From positions 10,719-74,718 of the forward strand of contig CAYRGS010000005.1 of NCBI GenBank assembly GCA_964423875.1: a stretch of 64,000 bases of DNA. The letters run 5' to 3'. The DNA is from CAYRGS01 sp964423875. Lineage in GTDB: Bacteria; UBA8248; JACPRG01; G963555815. The position numbers and the translations under genes are program-made. The notes under the pieces are model-generated. The model did not search any database and was not told where the DNA came from. It saw only the letters and a program-made list of their open reading frames with translations. Positions 33,575-42,668 of the stretch are shown here, piece by piece. Positions within the stretch are counted from its first letter, which is position 1. Each line of letters begins with the position of its first letter.

Positions 33575-33721
33575 TGGAATTCTCCCTCTCTCCGCGTTCG
33601 GAATCGGGTGAGAAAATCCATGGTCGGGACGCTGGAGCCGGTCAGACCGGGATGAGATCCCGCGCGAAGCGGTCTTGAACCCACTGGGGTCAGCCAGAAC
33701 AAACATGCGCGGGAAATTGGC

Positions 33722-34468
33722 GGTCCGCCGCCGAGCCTGAAGGCGGGCCTCCGCTATGCATTGGAACGCTTGGCCGAAGTGTTCCGACGGGTTCCCGAGG
33801 AGGGGGGCCAAAACGCGACGCTGGTCCTCTCCATCGTGGAACAGGCGCTCGGCTTGGTCCAGCAGGATTGGAAGGCCGCGTTTTCCCTTTTCCGGCTGGC
33901 CCAGCAGAGCCCCCAGACGTACGCCCATTCTCTCAATGTTTGTTTGTTCGGCCTGAGCTATGTCAAAAATTATTTTCCAATTTGTTCGGCGAGCGAGCTC
34001 AAGGAGATTGCGTTCGAATTTCTCAGCCACGACATCGGAAAGCTTCTCGTCTCCGAAGAGCTGCTGAATAAGAAGTCCCGTCTCACCCCCCCTTGAGCGG
34101 AAAGTCATCCGGCAAATTCCTTTGCACGGGCATAAGGTCTTGATGGAGTCCGATTGCGACTATCCGTCGGCGGTTGAAATCGTTCTGAATCATCACGAGC
34201 GGGTGGACGGCACGGGCTACCCGCGTGGGGTAGCGGAAAATCGGATACCCCTTCTCGCCCGCGTCTGCACCGTTTGCGAGGTGTTCGACACCATGACGAC
34301 CCCGCTAAGGTCTATCGCAGCAAGAAGGAGACCCTGACCGCTTTTGAGGCGCTCAACCGGATGGTAACGGAAGACCCTGGTCAATTCGATCTGCGCGTTA
34401 TCGCCAATTTCATTCGAATGATGGGGGGGAAGCCGGATAGAGGGATCGACGACGAATCAATCCGCTGA
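33722..34468 (+). pseudogene. HD-GYP domain protein with frameshifts
   Basis: Cyclic-di-GMP phosphodiesterase-type domain spread over changing frames. The first frame gives ALERLAEVFRRVP, AHSLNVCLFGLSYVK and the metal motif LSHDIGKLLVSEELL. It stops in a C7 tract (34086-34092); with six Cs it would read LTPLERKVIRQIPLHGHKV and continue into IVLNHHERVDGTGYPRG, the GYP signature, and CEVFDTMT. A second shift near 34295 leads to KKETLTAFEALNRMV and FDLRVIANFIRMMG. An amino-terminal portion may extend back to about 33610, also shifted. The key HD and GYP residues are all intact, so this is either a recent pseudogene or a gene with sequencing errors. Confidence 0.8.
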
Positions 34469-34584
34469 GCGAAACCCCCGCCGGGATGCATTGAAATTTC
34501 ATGAAAATCAGCGAGGTCGGCGAGAGACTTTGAGGGCCGGGCCCTGAATTTTGAAACCCTCTCCCGGAAGTCCGGGCCGATTAG

Positions 34585-36057
34585 TCAGCGCCGGATCACC
34601 AAGGGGACGGTCGCTTTGCGTCTGGAGGGCGTGGCGCGGTTCTGAAGCCGCGGGGGGAGGGAGCGGGTAGGGGAGAAGGTCAGGTCCTTGAAGTCCCTCA
34701 GGCGCTTTCCCGGGCCCTTGGCGGGCATCCATCGCCCATTTTGCGCCCGGACCAGGATGAAAGAATCTTCCCCGAGGAAGGCTTCTCGATAGAGGGCATT
34801 GGGCCTACCGGTAATCTGGTAACCACCGAGTATCCCCGAAAAGCGGTTCCGGTTTCGCATCTCGGATAAGACACGCGCCCCGAGGGTAGAGAGAGACTTT
34901 GGATCGGCGAAGCGCACGATGAGATCCATCAGGAGGAGCAGCGCGTCGTAGGTGCAGGCGGAAATGAGTAAAGGCCGCTTTTCATAGGACAGGAAGTAAG
35001 CGTCGCGAAATCTCACAAGATTTGTCCTGAGCGGGTCATGGGGGCCGAGGTGCTCGGCGACCGCCATCTTGTGTGCGATGGCCAGGATGTTTTCCCCTGG
35101 TTGATTGCGCGGGGGGGCGATTTGCTTGGGCGTCCACCGACGTGGTGGAGGCGAAGCCAGGTCCGGATGCACGGCAGCCGGCCCCAGGAGGATCGGCCCC
35201 GTGTGACCGGACCGCCGAGCCGCCCGCAAGAGGTCTTCCACGCTGTCACGGTCGAGCCAGGCCAGAAGCGGGCGGGAACCACCGCCTTCCTGGAAGAGTT
35301 CGGCTGGGTCTTTCTCTTCGCCGGACGGGTAACGTGCTTGCCGAACACGAATCCCAAGTTCTTCCGCGATTCGACGAATGACGCTCCGTCCTCTGCGTCC
35401 GTAGGCGGATTGATCCGAAACCAGCATGATTTCGCGTGTGCCTTCCTCGCGAAAGAGCGAAAGGCTCCTTCGTGCCGCGCCGTCGACGAGGCGCACAAGC
35501 GAGATCATCTCTTTCCCCGGGATTCCCGGGCCGCAGGAGACAGTGGGCAAGTTGTCCGCTTGTAGGGCCGACGTGGTCAGATCGACGGGATTTGCGCTCA
35601 CATATTGTCCCGCAATCGTTGGCGGTTCTAGTTTTTTCCGAGAGTCGGTCGGACGAGAGGCAGCGTTGACCGCGCCGGGCGGTTTGGAATTCGCTCCCCC
35701 GACCGGTGGGGATGGAGCAAGTTCCTCGTCAGGCGTCGAGGCGATGGGCGGTTCCCGACTGGGTCCGGGGGGCTGAATCGTTGAAGTCCTGAAAACGAAG
35801 CGGACACCCTTCATGGGTCCGGCGCTCGCCAACTCTTGAAAGAAAAACTCCGCTCCTTGCATCTCGGCGAGCGATACGGAAATCCTTGCCTCAATCGAGG
35901 AGGTTTCTCCTGAAGCGGGGGTCATGAGGAGGTCGAGGGAAATTCCAGGATCCGGCGGAACCTCTGGTTTCTCTTCCTGGCTCTGCGGTGGCCAGGCGCA
36001 AGAAAGGGGGAGGACGGCCAAGGCCAGGGTGGCGGTCAGGAAAGCCCACCTCCGCAT
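34585..36057 (-). CDS. Lipoprotein with periplasmic-binding (Peripla_BP_6/ABC amino acid-like) fold
   Basis: 490-residue lipoprotein. The signal sequence ends in LPLSC (lipobox). A proline-rich, polar linker (residues about 20-150) leads to a domain that resembles leucine-binding or LppC-like proteins: TREIMLVSDQSAYGRRGRSVIRRIAEELGIRV, SGHTGPILLGPAAV, and YDALLLLMDLIVRF near the end. Family members sense or bind small ligands outside the inner membrane. ATG 36057 starts five bases after the stop of the GT39-like gene, so the two are probably co-transcribed. The role may be in envelope assembly, but no specific evidence exists. Confidence 0.7.
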   Translation of the reverse strand: MRRWAFLTATLALAVLPLSCAWPPQSQEEKPEVPPDPGISLDLLMTPASGETSSIEARISVSLAEMQGAEFFFQELASAGPMKGVRFVFRTSTIQPPGPSREPPIASTPDEELAPSPPVGGANSKPPGAVNAASRPTDSRKKLEPPTIAGQYVSANPVDLTTSALQADNLPTVSCGPGIPGKEMISLVRLVDGAARRSLSLFREEGTREIMLVSDQSAYGRRGRSVIRRIAEELGIRVRQARYPSGEEKDPAELFQEGGGSRPLLAWLDRDSVEDLLRAARRSGHTGPILLGPAAVHPDLASPPPRRWTPKQIAPPRNQPGENILAIAHKMAVAEHLGPHDPLRTNLVRFRDAYFLSYEKRPLLISACTYDALLLLMDLIVRFADPKSLSTLGARVLSEMRNRNRFSGILGGYQITGRPNALYREAFLGEDSFILVRAQNGRWMPAKGPGKRLRDFKDLTFSPTRSLPPRLQNRATPSRRKATVPLVIRR

Positions 36058-36062
36058 GAGGC

Positions 36063-38360
36063 TCAAAGCAACTCCTCGGGAAGTCCTCGGGATAGACGTC
36101 GCTTTAACCCAAAAAGGGTCTTCCCCACCGGCCTCGACGAGGAAGCGGGCGGTTCCCTCTGAGGGCCGGTGTCTTCGCGCCTCCGGCGGAAGAGGCCTCG
36201 GACCTTCGGCCACAAGTAGATCAGGGCGACTGCCGTATAGATCAGGTAGAACGGCCTGCCCGGGACGCCGTATCGGCCTTCGGCGTGGAAAGGTGCGTGC
36301 ACCAGGGAGAGATACACGATGGGGACCGCAATGATCCAATGCTTCCGCCACCCCTTCCGCAAAACAACGAACCCCAAGATCCCTAAGACTAGGATGGCCG
36401 ATGTTCCCAGCGTCAGAAGGGGGTACAAGACAGAGCTCCCACGGACCTGATAGGTCTGTTTCTCACTGGTAGTACCTAAAACCAGCCACAAGCGGGGAAT
36501 TCTGAAAATCAACGCCTGCACATTCTCCCAAAAGTCCCTTTTGAGGTTGATCCACGCCATCTTCATGTAGGCCCTGTTTCTGCGGAGTTCCTGATGAATC
36601 GAGGGGAACCCGATTCGCTGGACGCAGGGAGATGATTCTGGAAGGGAAGAAAAAATGCCTTCTTCAAGACCGCATCTCGTCAACTTAGTCCAGTTTGCTC
36701 CAGGGGTGCCCGGACCACGGTAAGATACGGTTGCGGCGAACCTGCGCTTATCGTCGAGGCCCCCTCTTTCAATCAACCATCGCAGCGCAGGGGTCTTTTT
36801 ATGCAAGGGAAGCAAGAGTCCGGCCTCGTTGTTCAAGGAGAGTCGGAGCGTTTGCTCGCCGGAGGCCTCTATGTCTCTCGCTGTAAAAGCGCCCGGCCCG
36901 GACATTTTTTGGATTAAGACTTCGAGCTCAGAGCTGGCAAAAAAGAGGTCTTGGACCAAGAGTTCGAGGTTGGAGAAGGAATGAGATTGGCTTCCGCCAG
37001 AATCCAGACGGGCGCCTGGTTTCAGGAGGTTATGGTACCAGTTTGGGCAATGGCGGCCACGAAGTATGCAGGAGAGGAGCGCCGAGTGTGCGCCATCCAC
37101 AGAATCCGAACGGGCCCCTGATTTCAGGACGTTATGGTAAGTATGAGCGATGTCCTGAACAAGGGCGGCCACATCGTGGATGTCGAGAGTGTCCGCTCCG
37201 CCGATTTCGTGTACGACATCGGGTACGGTTTCGAAGAAGAAGTACCGCTCCGGGTACACATCCGATTTTCGGGGGTATCTCAATCTCGCTCTTCCCGACA
37301 AGGGGTGCTCGGACGTCACGAAATAGCTCACGCGCGTTCCAAAAGGCTGAGGTGGAAGCGTCGTGCGGAATCTGCCCGCTCCGGCCGGGGACATGTCCAC
37401 CGTTGTGAAGCGGTCAGACTCCCCTGTCCGGTAATGAAGCCGAATGGGGGTGATCTGCTCAGGATTTCTGGCGTTCAGTTCGATGATCGAGGGGCGCTTC
37501 GGGTCGTCGTGGAAATGCGGCAGCCGGTTCTCCAAGACGAGAAGTTGAAAATAGTAATCAGGATTTTTCCAGTGGCGGGTGGCGTACTTTTCCACGCTCA
37601 GCGTCCCGAGCCAGAACTGATAAGGCGCCTCGGTGCTGAGCGGGATGAATGACTCGCTCAGCCAATAGTTTCGGGCCACCCATGGAAGCCACACCAACAA
37701 GAATCCCAGGTGGAGGACGACGAAGGGCCGAAGAAGGCCCTGGCGGCGCCGGTTCACCCACCATGCACCGGCGAAGCAGAGGAGTGAGAGCAAGGCGAAC
37801 ACCGGCCGGACGAGCGCCGAGTACGCCATGATGGCTCCCGTTAGAAAGGCCAGCCACGGGCTGTTCTTATCCAGCACCCGTTTAAAAAGCCAGAGCGACA
37901 ACGCCAACAGGAAGGTCGAGAGGACTTCCGGCAAAACGGTTGGGATGTACATCGTTGTCAGGGGAAAGACTGCGACCAGCAGAGAGGCCAGCGAGGCAAC
38001 CCGTTCATTGAAGCACCGTCGGGCCAGAACGAAGATGAGGACCACCGTCAGGAGGTGTAAGACGATGTGGATCGCGTAGACCGCTTTCGGCGCGTGGCCG
38101 AACAGGGCGTAAACGGCCGCCAGAAACAGCGGGTAGCCCGGCGTCCGGAAGAAGTGGGGGCTGACAATCCCGTCGTCGGCTAACGTGAATCCCTCCCCGC
38201 GGGCCAGGTTCCAACCGAGGGCGTCGTAGGATTCGAAGCTGGGTGGAATCAAAAGAGGCGGGCGAAGGAAGACACCAATCCCCATCAGGAGGCCAAGCCC
38301 CAGCGCCGTCCAGAGGAGACGAAGGTCTCTCTGCGTGCTGTGTTTTGTTGCGCTATTCAA
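36063..38360 (-). CDS. GT39/ArnT-like membrane glycosyltransferase with an inserted domain
   Basis: 765-residue inner-membrane protein. Residues 10-245 carry hydrophobic segments and the acidic loop PSFESYDALGWNLARGEG, followed by TPGYPLFLAAVYALFG, as in dolichyl-phosphate-mannose/undecaprenyl-sugar transferases. After the sixth to eighth helix comes a soluble insert of about 300 residues with a charged beta-rich part (LHYRTGESDRFTTVDMSP) and an internal duplication (YHNVLKSGARSD and YHNLLKPGARLD). Membrane segments return near residue 640. Family members transfer a lipid-linked sugar to lipids or proteins on the periplasmic side. The insert is unusual. The lipoprotein gene follows after five bases. 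Confidence 0.8.
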   Translation of the reverse strand: MNSATKHSTQRDLRLLWTALGLGLLMGIGVFLRPPLLIPPSFESYDALGWNLARGEGFTLADDGIVSPHFFRTPGYPLFLAAVYALFGHAPKAVYAIHIVLHLLTVVLIFVLARRCFNERVASLASLLVAVFPLTTMYIPTVLPEVLSTFLLALSLWLFKRVLDKNSPWLAFLTGAIMAYSALVRPVFALLSLLCFAGAWWVNRRRQGLLRPFVVLHLGFLLVWLPWVARNYWLSESFIPLSTEAPYQFWLGTLSVEKYATRHWKNPDYYFQLLVLENRLPHFHDDPKRPSIIELNARNPEQITPIRLHYRTGESDRFTTVDMSPAGAGRFRTTLPPQPFGTRVSYFVTSEHPLSGRARLRYPRKSDVYPERYFFFETVPDVVHEIGGADTLDIHDVAALVQDIAHTYHNVLKSGARSDSVDGAHSALLSCILRGRHCPNWYHNLLKPGARLDSGGSQSHSFSNLELLVQDLFFASSELEVLIQKMSGPGAFTARDIEASGEQTLRLSLNNEAGLLLPLHKKTPALRWLIERGGLDDKRRFAATVSYRGPGTPGANWTKLTRCGLEEGIFSSLPESSPCVQRIGFPSIHQELRRNRAYMKMAWINLKRDFWENVQALIFRIPRLWLVLGTTSEKQTYQVRGSSVLYPLLTLGTSAILVLGILGFVVLRKGWRKHWIIAVPIVYLSLVHAPFHAEGRYGVPGRPFYLIYTAVALIYLWPKVRGLFRRRREDTGPQREPPASSSRPVGKTLFGLKRRLSRGLPEELL

Positions 38361-38678
38361 TGCCAGTCAAGACTGCAATGATCGGGAAGATCTCGTTAAG
38401 CTTTCAAAACCTTCAACCATTCTTAGAATAGGAGTGACCGAGATTTCCCAGATAACCTGCCGAATCATACTTCTTAAAAGACATTCTTCTATTAGGCCAG
38501 ACTTTGAGCACAAGGTCAAGACTTCTTCGGGGATCTTCAGTTCCTTATGTATGGCTGGGGGCCATCACGGGTCAAAACTCCTTGCAATTCTTGCCCTGAA
38601 TGCGCCCCGACTACGGGTCAGCACAGACTGATCCCCCCGTCTCCACCACGTCACTAAGCTTCCTGGCCATCGGCTCCG
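38361..38678. other. Gene-free stretch upstream of the GT39-like gene
   Basis: No gene seen. Lower GC than its neighbours. It probably holds the promoter of the glycosyltransferase gene and separates it from the IS1380 relic. Confidence 0.5.
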
Positions 38679-38882
38679 TTATCCGGTGTCCGGCGCCGGA
38701 GGCGGCAACCACAACCTTCGGATTCGCTCAAGGATTGCCCTGAACACTTGACGCGACACCGCCCCCTCGGCCATCTGGACGGTGACATACCGGCCATGGG
38801 TGACTCCCTTGGCTCCGTGAAACTCCAGCCTGAGGCGAGGGTCGAAATTGAACCTCAATAGCCTCTTTCTCGCTTCCCCCAT
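38679..38882 (-). mobile_element. Relic of an IS1380-type transposase, N- and C-ends fused
   Basis: 67 residues. LRFNFDPRLRLEFHGAKGVT is the N-terminal signature of IS1380 transposases. It passes directly into RYVTVQMAEGAVSRQVFRAILERIRRL, which matches their C-terminus. The whole catalytic middle, over 300 residues in active elements, is deleted. I found no clear terminal inverted repeats. It marks an old insertion between the GT39-like and TPR genes. Confidence 0.7.
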
Positions 38883-39128
38883 TGGGTTCCCCCATCAGAA
38901 AGTGACACGGTGAGGCTAACGGATTGATTTTACAACAGAAACGGGAACAACTTTGTTAAATACTTCCGATCCATCTGGGAAATCTGGGTTTAATTTGTTT
39001 CACAACAAACTGGCTCTCTCCGGACGCGAACAGGAGGGGGATGGATGGGAATTCCGAGTTCCCGGTCGTCCACATTCATCCGGCAATCCTCCTGCGCCTC
39101 ACCTCATCCCGCAAGGGGTTTAACGGGT

Positions 39129-42100
39129 TTAAAAAGGCTGGAGAACAAGGGGTGCCTGAACGGGTGAAACTTTCGAGCAAGAGGGGACCGCTGAACCCTC
39201 GGACCCTTCCGCTTCATCACCCGCACAGCTCAGATCGGGGCGCGTTTTCCGCACCCACCGGATCATGCGACAAAAATCTTCTGAACCTTTCATGTCCTTA
39301 CGCTTCCGGCTGACGAAAAGCCCCTCACACCAAAATCGCATGGCTTTGGCCGGGCGCCCCTCTGCCTCGTGGATGAAGGCCAGATTATTCAAAATCGCCG
39401 CCGCATCTTTCCGGTTGCCGACACGGCGCATGAGAGTGAGCGATTCCCGATACCGTCGGATGGCCTCCTTGTAGTGTCCCTGTGCCTCGTACGCAAGGGC
39501 CAGCCCCATCAGGCTCCGCGCGGTGCGCGCTTGGTCACCGAATCGACGGAAAGTCGTGAGCAAGGCGGGGTAGAGCCCCATCGCTTCCTCGTGCCCACCC
39601 CCGATCTGGTAGCCAATGGCGATGCCGAGGAGACTCCGTGCCATCCCCTCCTCGTCACGGAGTCGGCGATGGATGGCGAGGGCCTCCCGGTGAAAATTCA
39701 TCGCCTCCTTATGTCGGTTCTGCGTTTCCAAGATTTCGACGATTCGTCTGAGACCTTCCGCTGTGCCGGGCTCGTTGCCGAGGCGGCGTTGGAGCGTAAC
39801 GGTCTTCCGATAGAGACCCAGCGCCTTGGACAATTGTCCCCATTTTTCGTGGATGCCGGCCATGCCCATGAGGATGGCGGTCACGTTTTCTTCTTTGCTC
39901 AGGCGACGAGAGATGGGTAAGGCTTCCTGGTAACTCTCCATCGCCTCGTTCCACCAGCCCCGCTTTTGGTACGCGCGGCCCAAGCCCAGATTCGTGTTCG
40001 CAATCCCTTCAGCGTTTCCGATGCCGATATGGATGTCGAGGGCTTCCCAGCGGAGCGGAATCGCCTCGTCCAGGCGTCCCTGCGCCTCGTGGATCCGGGC
40101 GATCTTGTTCAGGTCCGCCGCTTCGCTCTTCTCGTCGCCGAGTCGGCGAGAGCGGTTCAGCGAGTCCGAATGAAGCTTCAATGCCTCCTCGGACCGCCCC
40201 TGGCGATAAAGAATATCGGCAATCCGGTTTAGGGTGTACCTTACGCCTTGATGGTCTCCGAGACGATCCTCGAGGGCGAGGGCTTCCCGCAAAAATCTCA
40301 GGGCCTCATCGAAGCGGTTTTGGAACTCACGGATTTGAGCCATGCGATTTAGTGTAGCCGCCACCCCGGCCTGATCGCCGAGGCGCCGCCGGCTCGCCAG
40401 CGAATCCCGATATAGCCTCAAAGCCTCCCAGTCGCGGCCTTGGCTCCAGCGGATGTCGGCCATATTGGTCAGGATTCCCGCAACGCCCGGTTCATTCCGG
40501 AGGCGACGCTGCGCGGCGAGCGTTTCCTCGTAGCGTTCCATGGCCTCAACGTAGCGGCCCTCCCGATGGTGGATGAGGGCCATACCCATCTTGGCCGCCA
40601 CGAGACCCGCCTCATCGCCCAAAAACGACAAGGTGTCCAGCGATTTCCGGTAACCCTCGATCGCCTCATTTTGCGAGCCCCGGACTTGCTGGAAAAAAGC
40701 CGTGACCACCCGGCGCCGCTCCGCGGTCCCTGCGGCGCCGAGGCGACGTTCGATGGCGGCGGACTCCCGCCAGAGCCTCAGGGCCTCGTCGGATTGGCCC
40801 CAGCCCTGGCGGATGAGGGCCATGCCCGTCAGGCTCAACCCCACGCCCGCTACGTTTCCGAGGCGGCGCCAGATTGTGAGAGACTCGCGGTAAAGCTTCA
40901 GGGCCTCGTCGTTCCGGCCCTGGATCCGGTACAGGAGAGCAATCCCCATGAGGTCGATTGCCGCACCCGCCTCGTCTCCAAGGCGACGCCGAATGGCGAG
41001 TGACTCGCGGTAATCACTTGCCGCCTTGTCATAGCGTCCCGCCCGATGATGAATGAAGGCCATGTGGTCCAAGATCCCCACGGCGGCTCCTTCGTCGCCC
41101 AGACGGCGTGAGAGGTTCAGCGCCCTCTGATAAAGCTTCAGGGCTTCACCGAAGTTCCCTTGACGATGAAGGCTGCGGGCCATGTGACGGAGCAAGCGGG
41201 CCGCGGCCACCTCATTGCCCAGGCGGCGCTCGGTCTGATAGGCTTGTCGGAAAAGATTCAAGGTGTCCCCGTGCTGCCCGCGTCGCTCCTGGGAAAAGGC
41301 CATCAGGCTCAGGGTGCGCGCCGTGCCTTCCGCGTCGCCGACCGCCCGCTGGATGGCCAGTGCCCGTTGGAAGAGCTTCCGGGCCTGAGGGAGTTTTCTC
41401 TTAGCCTCTTGGCGTAGGGCCAACCGGTTCAGGATCCGTGCCGCCGCTGCCGCATGGTTCTGGAGACGCCACAAGAGGTCAAAGGCCTCCCCGTAAAGCC
41501 TGGTGGCCTCTTTAAAGTCATTTTTCATTTCGTTCACACGGGCCATGTGGCTGAGGGTTCTGGCTGCGGAGGCCTCGTCTCCTCTTTCGCGAAGCAACCC
41601 AAGGGCGCGTGTCAGTGCATCCATGGCGCCCTCCGAATCTGCGAGCTTCATCCGTGTGAGGCCCAATTCGGCGAACGCGGCGGCGTCTGTGGCGTCTTTT
41701 TTCGTCGCTTGCTCAAGGAAGACGGCGGCCTCATCCCAGTCCCCCCTCTGACGAGCTTGGAGCGCCTTTCCACGGAGGATGTAGGTCTCAAGTGTGCGTG
41801 CCGGCGGCGCGTCGAGCAGCTTTCTCTCTTTTGGCGTAATGGGGAAGCCCGCCACCTTCACAACGGCGGTCCCTACCTTCTTCACCTCCACCTTTCTTCC
41901 CAAGGTTTCCACGGAGGCGTTCACCATCCTGTTCAGGCCGGCGAATAGGGCGTGTTCCGATGAAACCTCGACTTGCACGCGGAAAGTGTGGACAGCAATC
42001 GCTGTCGAGACATCGACGAACTGAAGGTTGAACGTCTGGCCCCGGCCAAATGGGGTGAGTTCTCCGAGGACGACCATTTCGGCCCCGACCAACCTTCCAA

Positions 42101-42449
42101 GAATGATCGCCTTTCTGGGGTCCACCAAGTCGATGGGCCGGTACCGATGCTCCCGGATGGTTTCTTCGAGCCATTCGCGATCCACCGGGGAAAGCGCCCC
42201 GATGGCCCCCAACTTTGCGCGCAGGGTGGCGGGGACGGCGTAAGCGAGCCAGGTTGCTTCAGGATCTTTGGAGGCCGTCCAAAAATTGAGGATGGCGACA
42301 CGACGGGGGCCTGCCGGCAGAACCAAAGGGCCGCGAGAACTTGCAATCGGAGTCTGATCGGGGAGATTTGGCCCGCAGGCCGCCGGGAGGATGGAGCAGA
42401 AAACCGCAAGGAAATAGAACCGCCACCGATGGACGCTCACGGGTCGCAT
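39129..42449 (-). CDS. Large TPR-repeat lipoprotein
   Basis: 1106 residues. The signal peptide ends with the lipobox LPAAC. Residues 45-220 (RRVAILNFW..ATWLAYAVPATLRAKL..GAEMVVLGELTPFG) look like the FlgO/CsgG-like beta domain often placed before TPRs. From about residue 220 to 1050 come some twenty tetratricopeptide repeats with a strict 40-residue period (consensus A..YQ.AL...RRLGDE.G.A..L..MA.IH..QGR..EA), so the DNA has a 120-base periodicity. Such proteins scaffold complexes in the periplasm or at the outer membrane. An in-frame ATG 87 bases upstream exists; I chose 42449 because it gives a clean signal. Genes on either side are unrelated. Confidence 0.85.
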   Translation of the reverse strand: MRPVSVHRWRFYFLAVFCSILPAACGPNLPDQTPIASSRGPLVLPAGPRRVAILNFWTASKDPEATWLAYAVPATLRAKLGAIGALSPVDREWLEETIREHRYRPIDLVDPRKAIILGRLVGAEMVVLGELTPFGRGQTFNLQFVDVSTAIAVHTFRVQVEVSSEHALFAGLNRMVNASVETLGRKVEVKKVGTAVVKVAGFPITPKERKLLDAPPARTLETYILRGKALQARQRGDWDEAAVFLEQATKKDATDAAAFAELGLTRMKLADSEGAMDALTRALGLLRERGDEASAARTLSHMARVNEMKNDFKEATRLYGEAFDLLWRLQNHAAAAARILNRLALRQEAKRKLPQARKLFQRALAIQRAVGDAEGTARTLSLMAFSQERRGQHGDTLNLFRQAYQTERRLGNEVAAARLLRHMARSLHRQGNFGEALKLYQRALNLSRRLGDEGAAVGILDHMAFIHHRAGRYDKAASDYRESLAIRRRLGDEAGAAIDLMGIALLYRIQGRNDEALKLYRESLTIWRRLGNVAGVGLSLTGMALIRQGWGQSDEALRLWRESAAIERRLGAAGTAERRRVVTAFFQQVRGSQNEAIEGYRKSLDTLSFLGDEAGLVAAKMGMALIHHREGRYVEAMERYEETLAAQRRLRNEPGVAGILTNMADIRWSQGRDWEALRLYRDSLASRRRLGDQAGVAATLNRMAQIREFQNRFDEALRFLREALALEDRLGDHQGVRYTLNRIADILYRQGRSEEALKLHSDSLNRSRRLGDEKSEAADLNKIARIHEAQGRLDEAIPLRWEALDIHIGIGNAEGIANTNLGLGRAYQKRGWWNEAMESYQEALPISRRLSKEENVTAILMGMAGIHEKWGQLSKALGLYRKTVTLQRRLGNEPGTAEGLRRIVEILETQNRHKEAMNFHREALAIHRRLRDEEGMARSLLGIAIGYQIGGGHEEAMGLYPALLTTFRRFGDQARTARSLMGLALAYEAQGHYKEAIRRYRESLTLMRRVGNRKDAAAILNNLAFIHEAEGRPAKAMRFWCEGLFVSRKRKDMKGSEDFCRMIRWVRKTRPDLSCAGDEAEGSEGSAVPSCSKVSPVQAPLVLQPF

Positions 42450-42668
42450 TCCTCTTGCCTGTAATCTATTGAAAAGACTGACCGGAGCGAATGTGGATCC
42501 AAGGATGATTGCCTGGGACAGGAATTCCCTGCGCACAGAGGTCGGTCATCGAAAGAGAGAAATCATCGGGGCTCCCAGGATCACAACCGCTCAGAAATAC
42601 GACCCCCCTTGTCTTCCCCATTTAGCCGTCAAGCAAGTCGCCCGGCCCGCTTTTCATGAGAGGGGGCA

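Noticed and set aside
33275..34108. Minus-strand open frame across ridA copy 3 and the HD-GYP region
   Set aside because: RidA and HD-GYP motifs are on the plus strand; the minus frame has none.
39129..42449. Regular 120-base repeats that look like an array at low resolution
   Set aside because: They encode TPR units in one frame; there are no unique spacers and the repeats are not short identical direct repeats, so this is not a CRISPR array.
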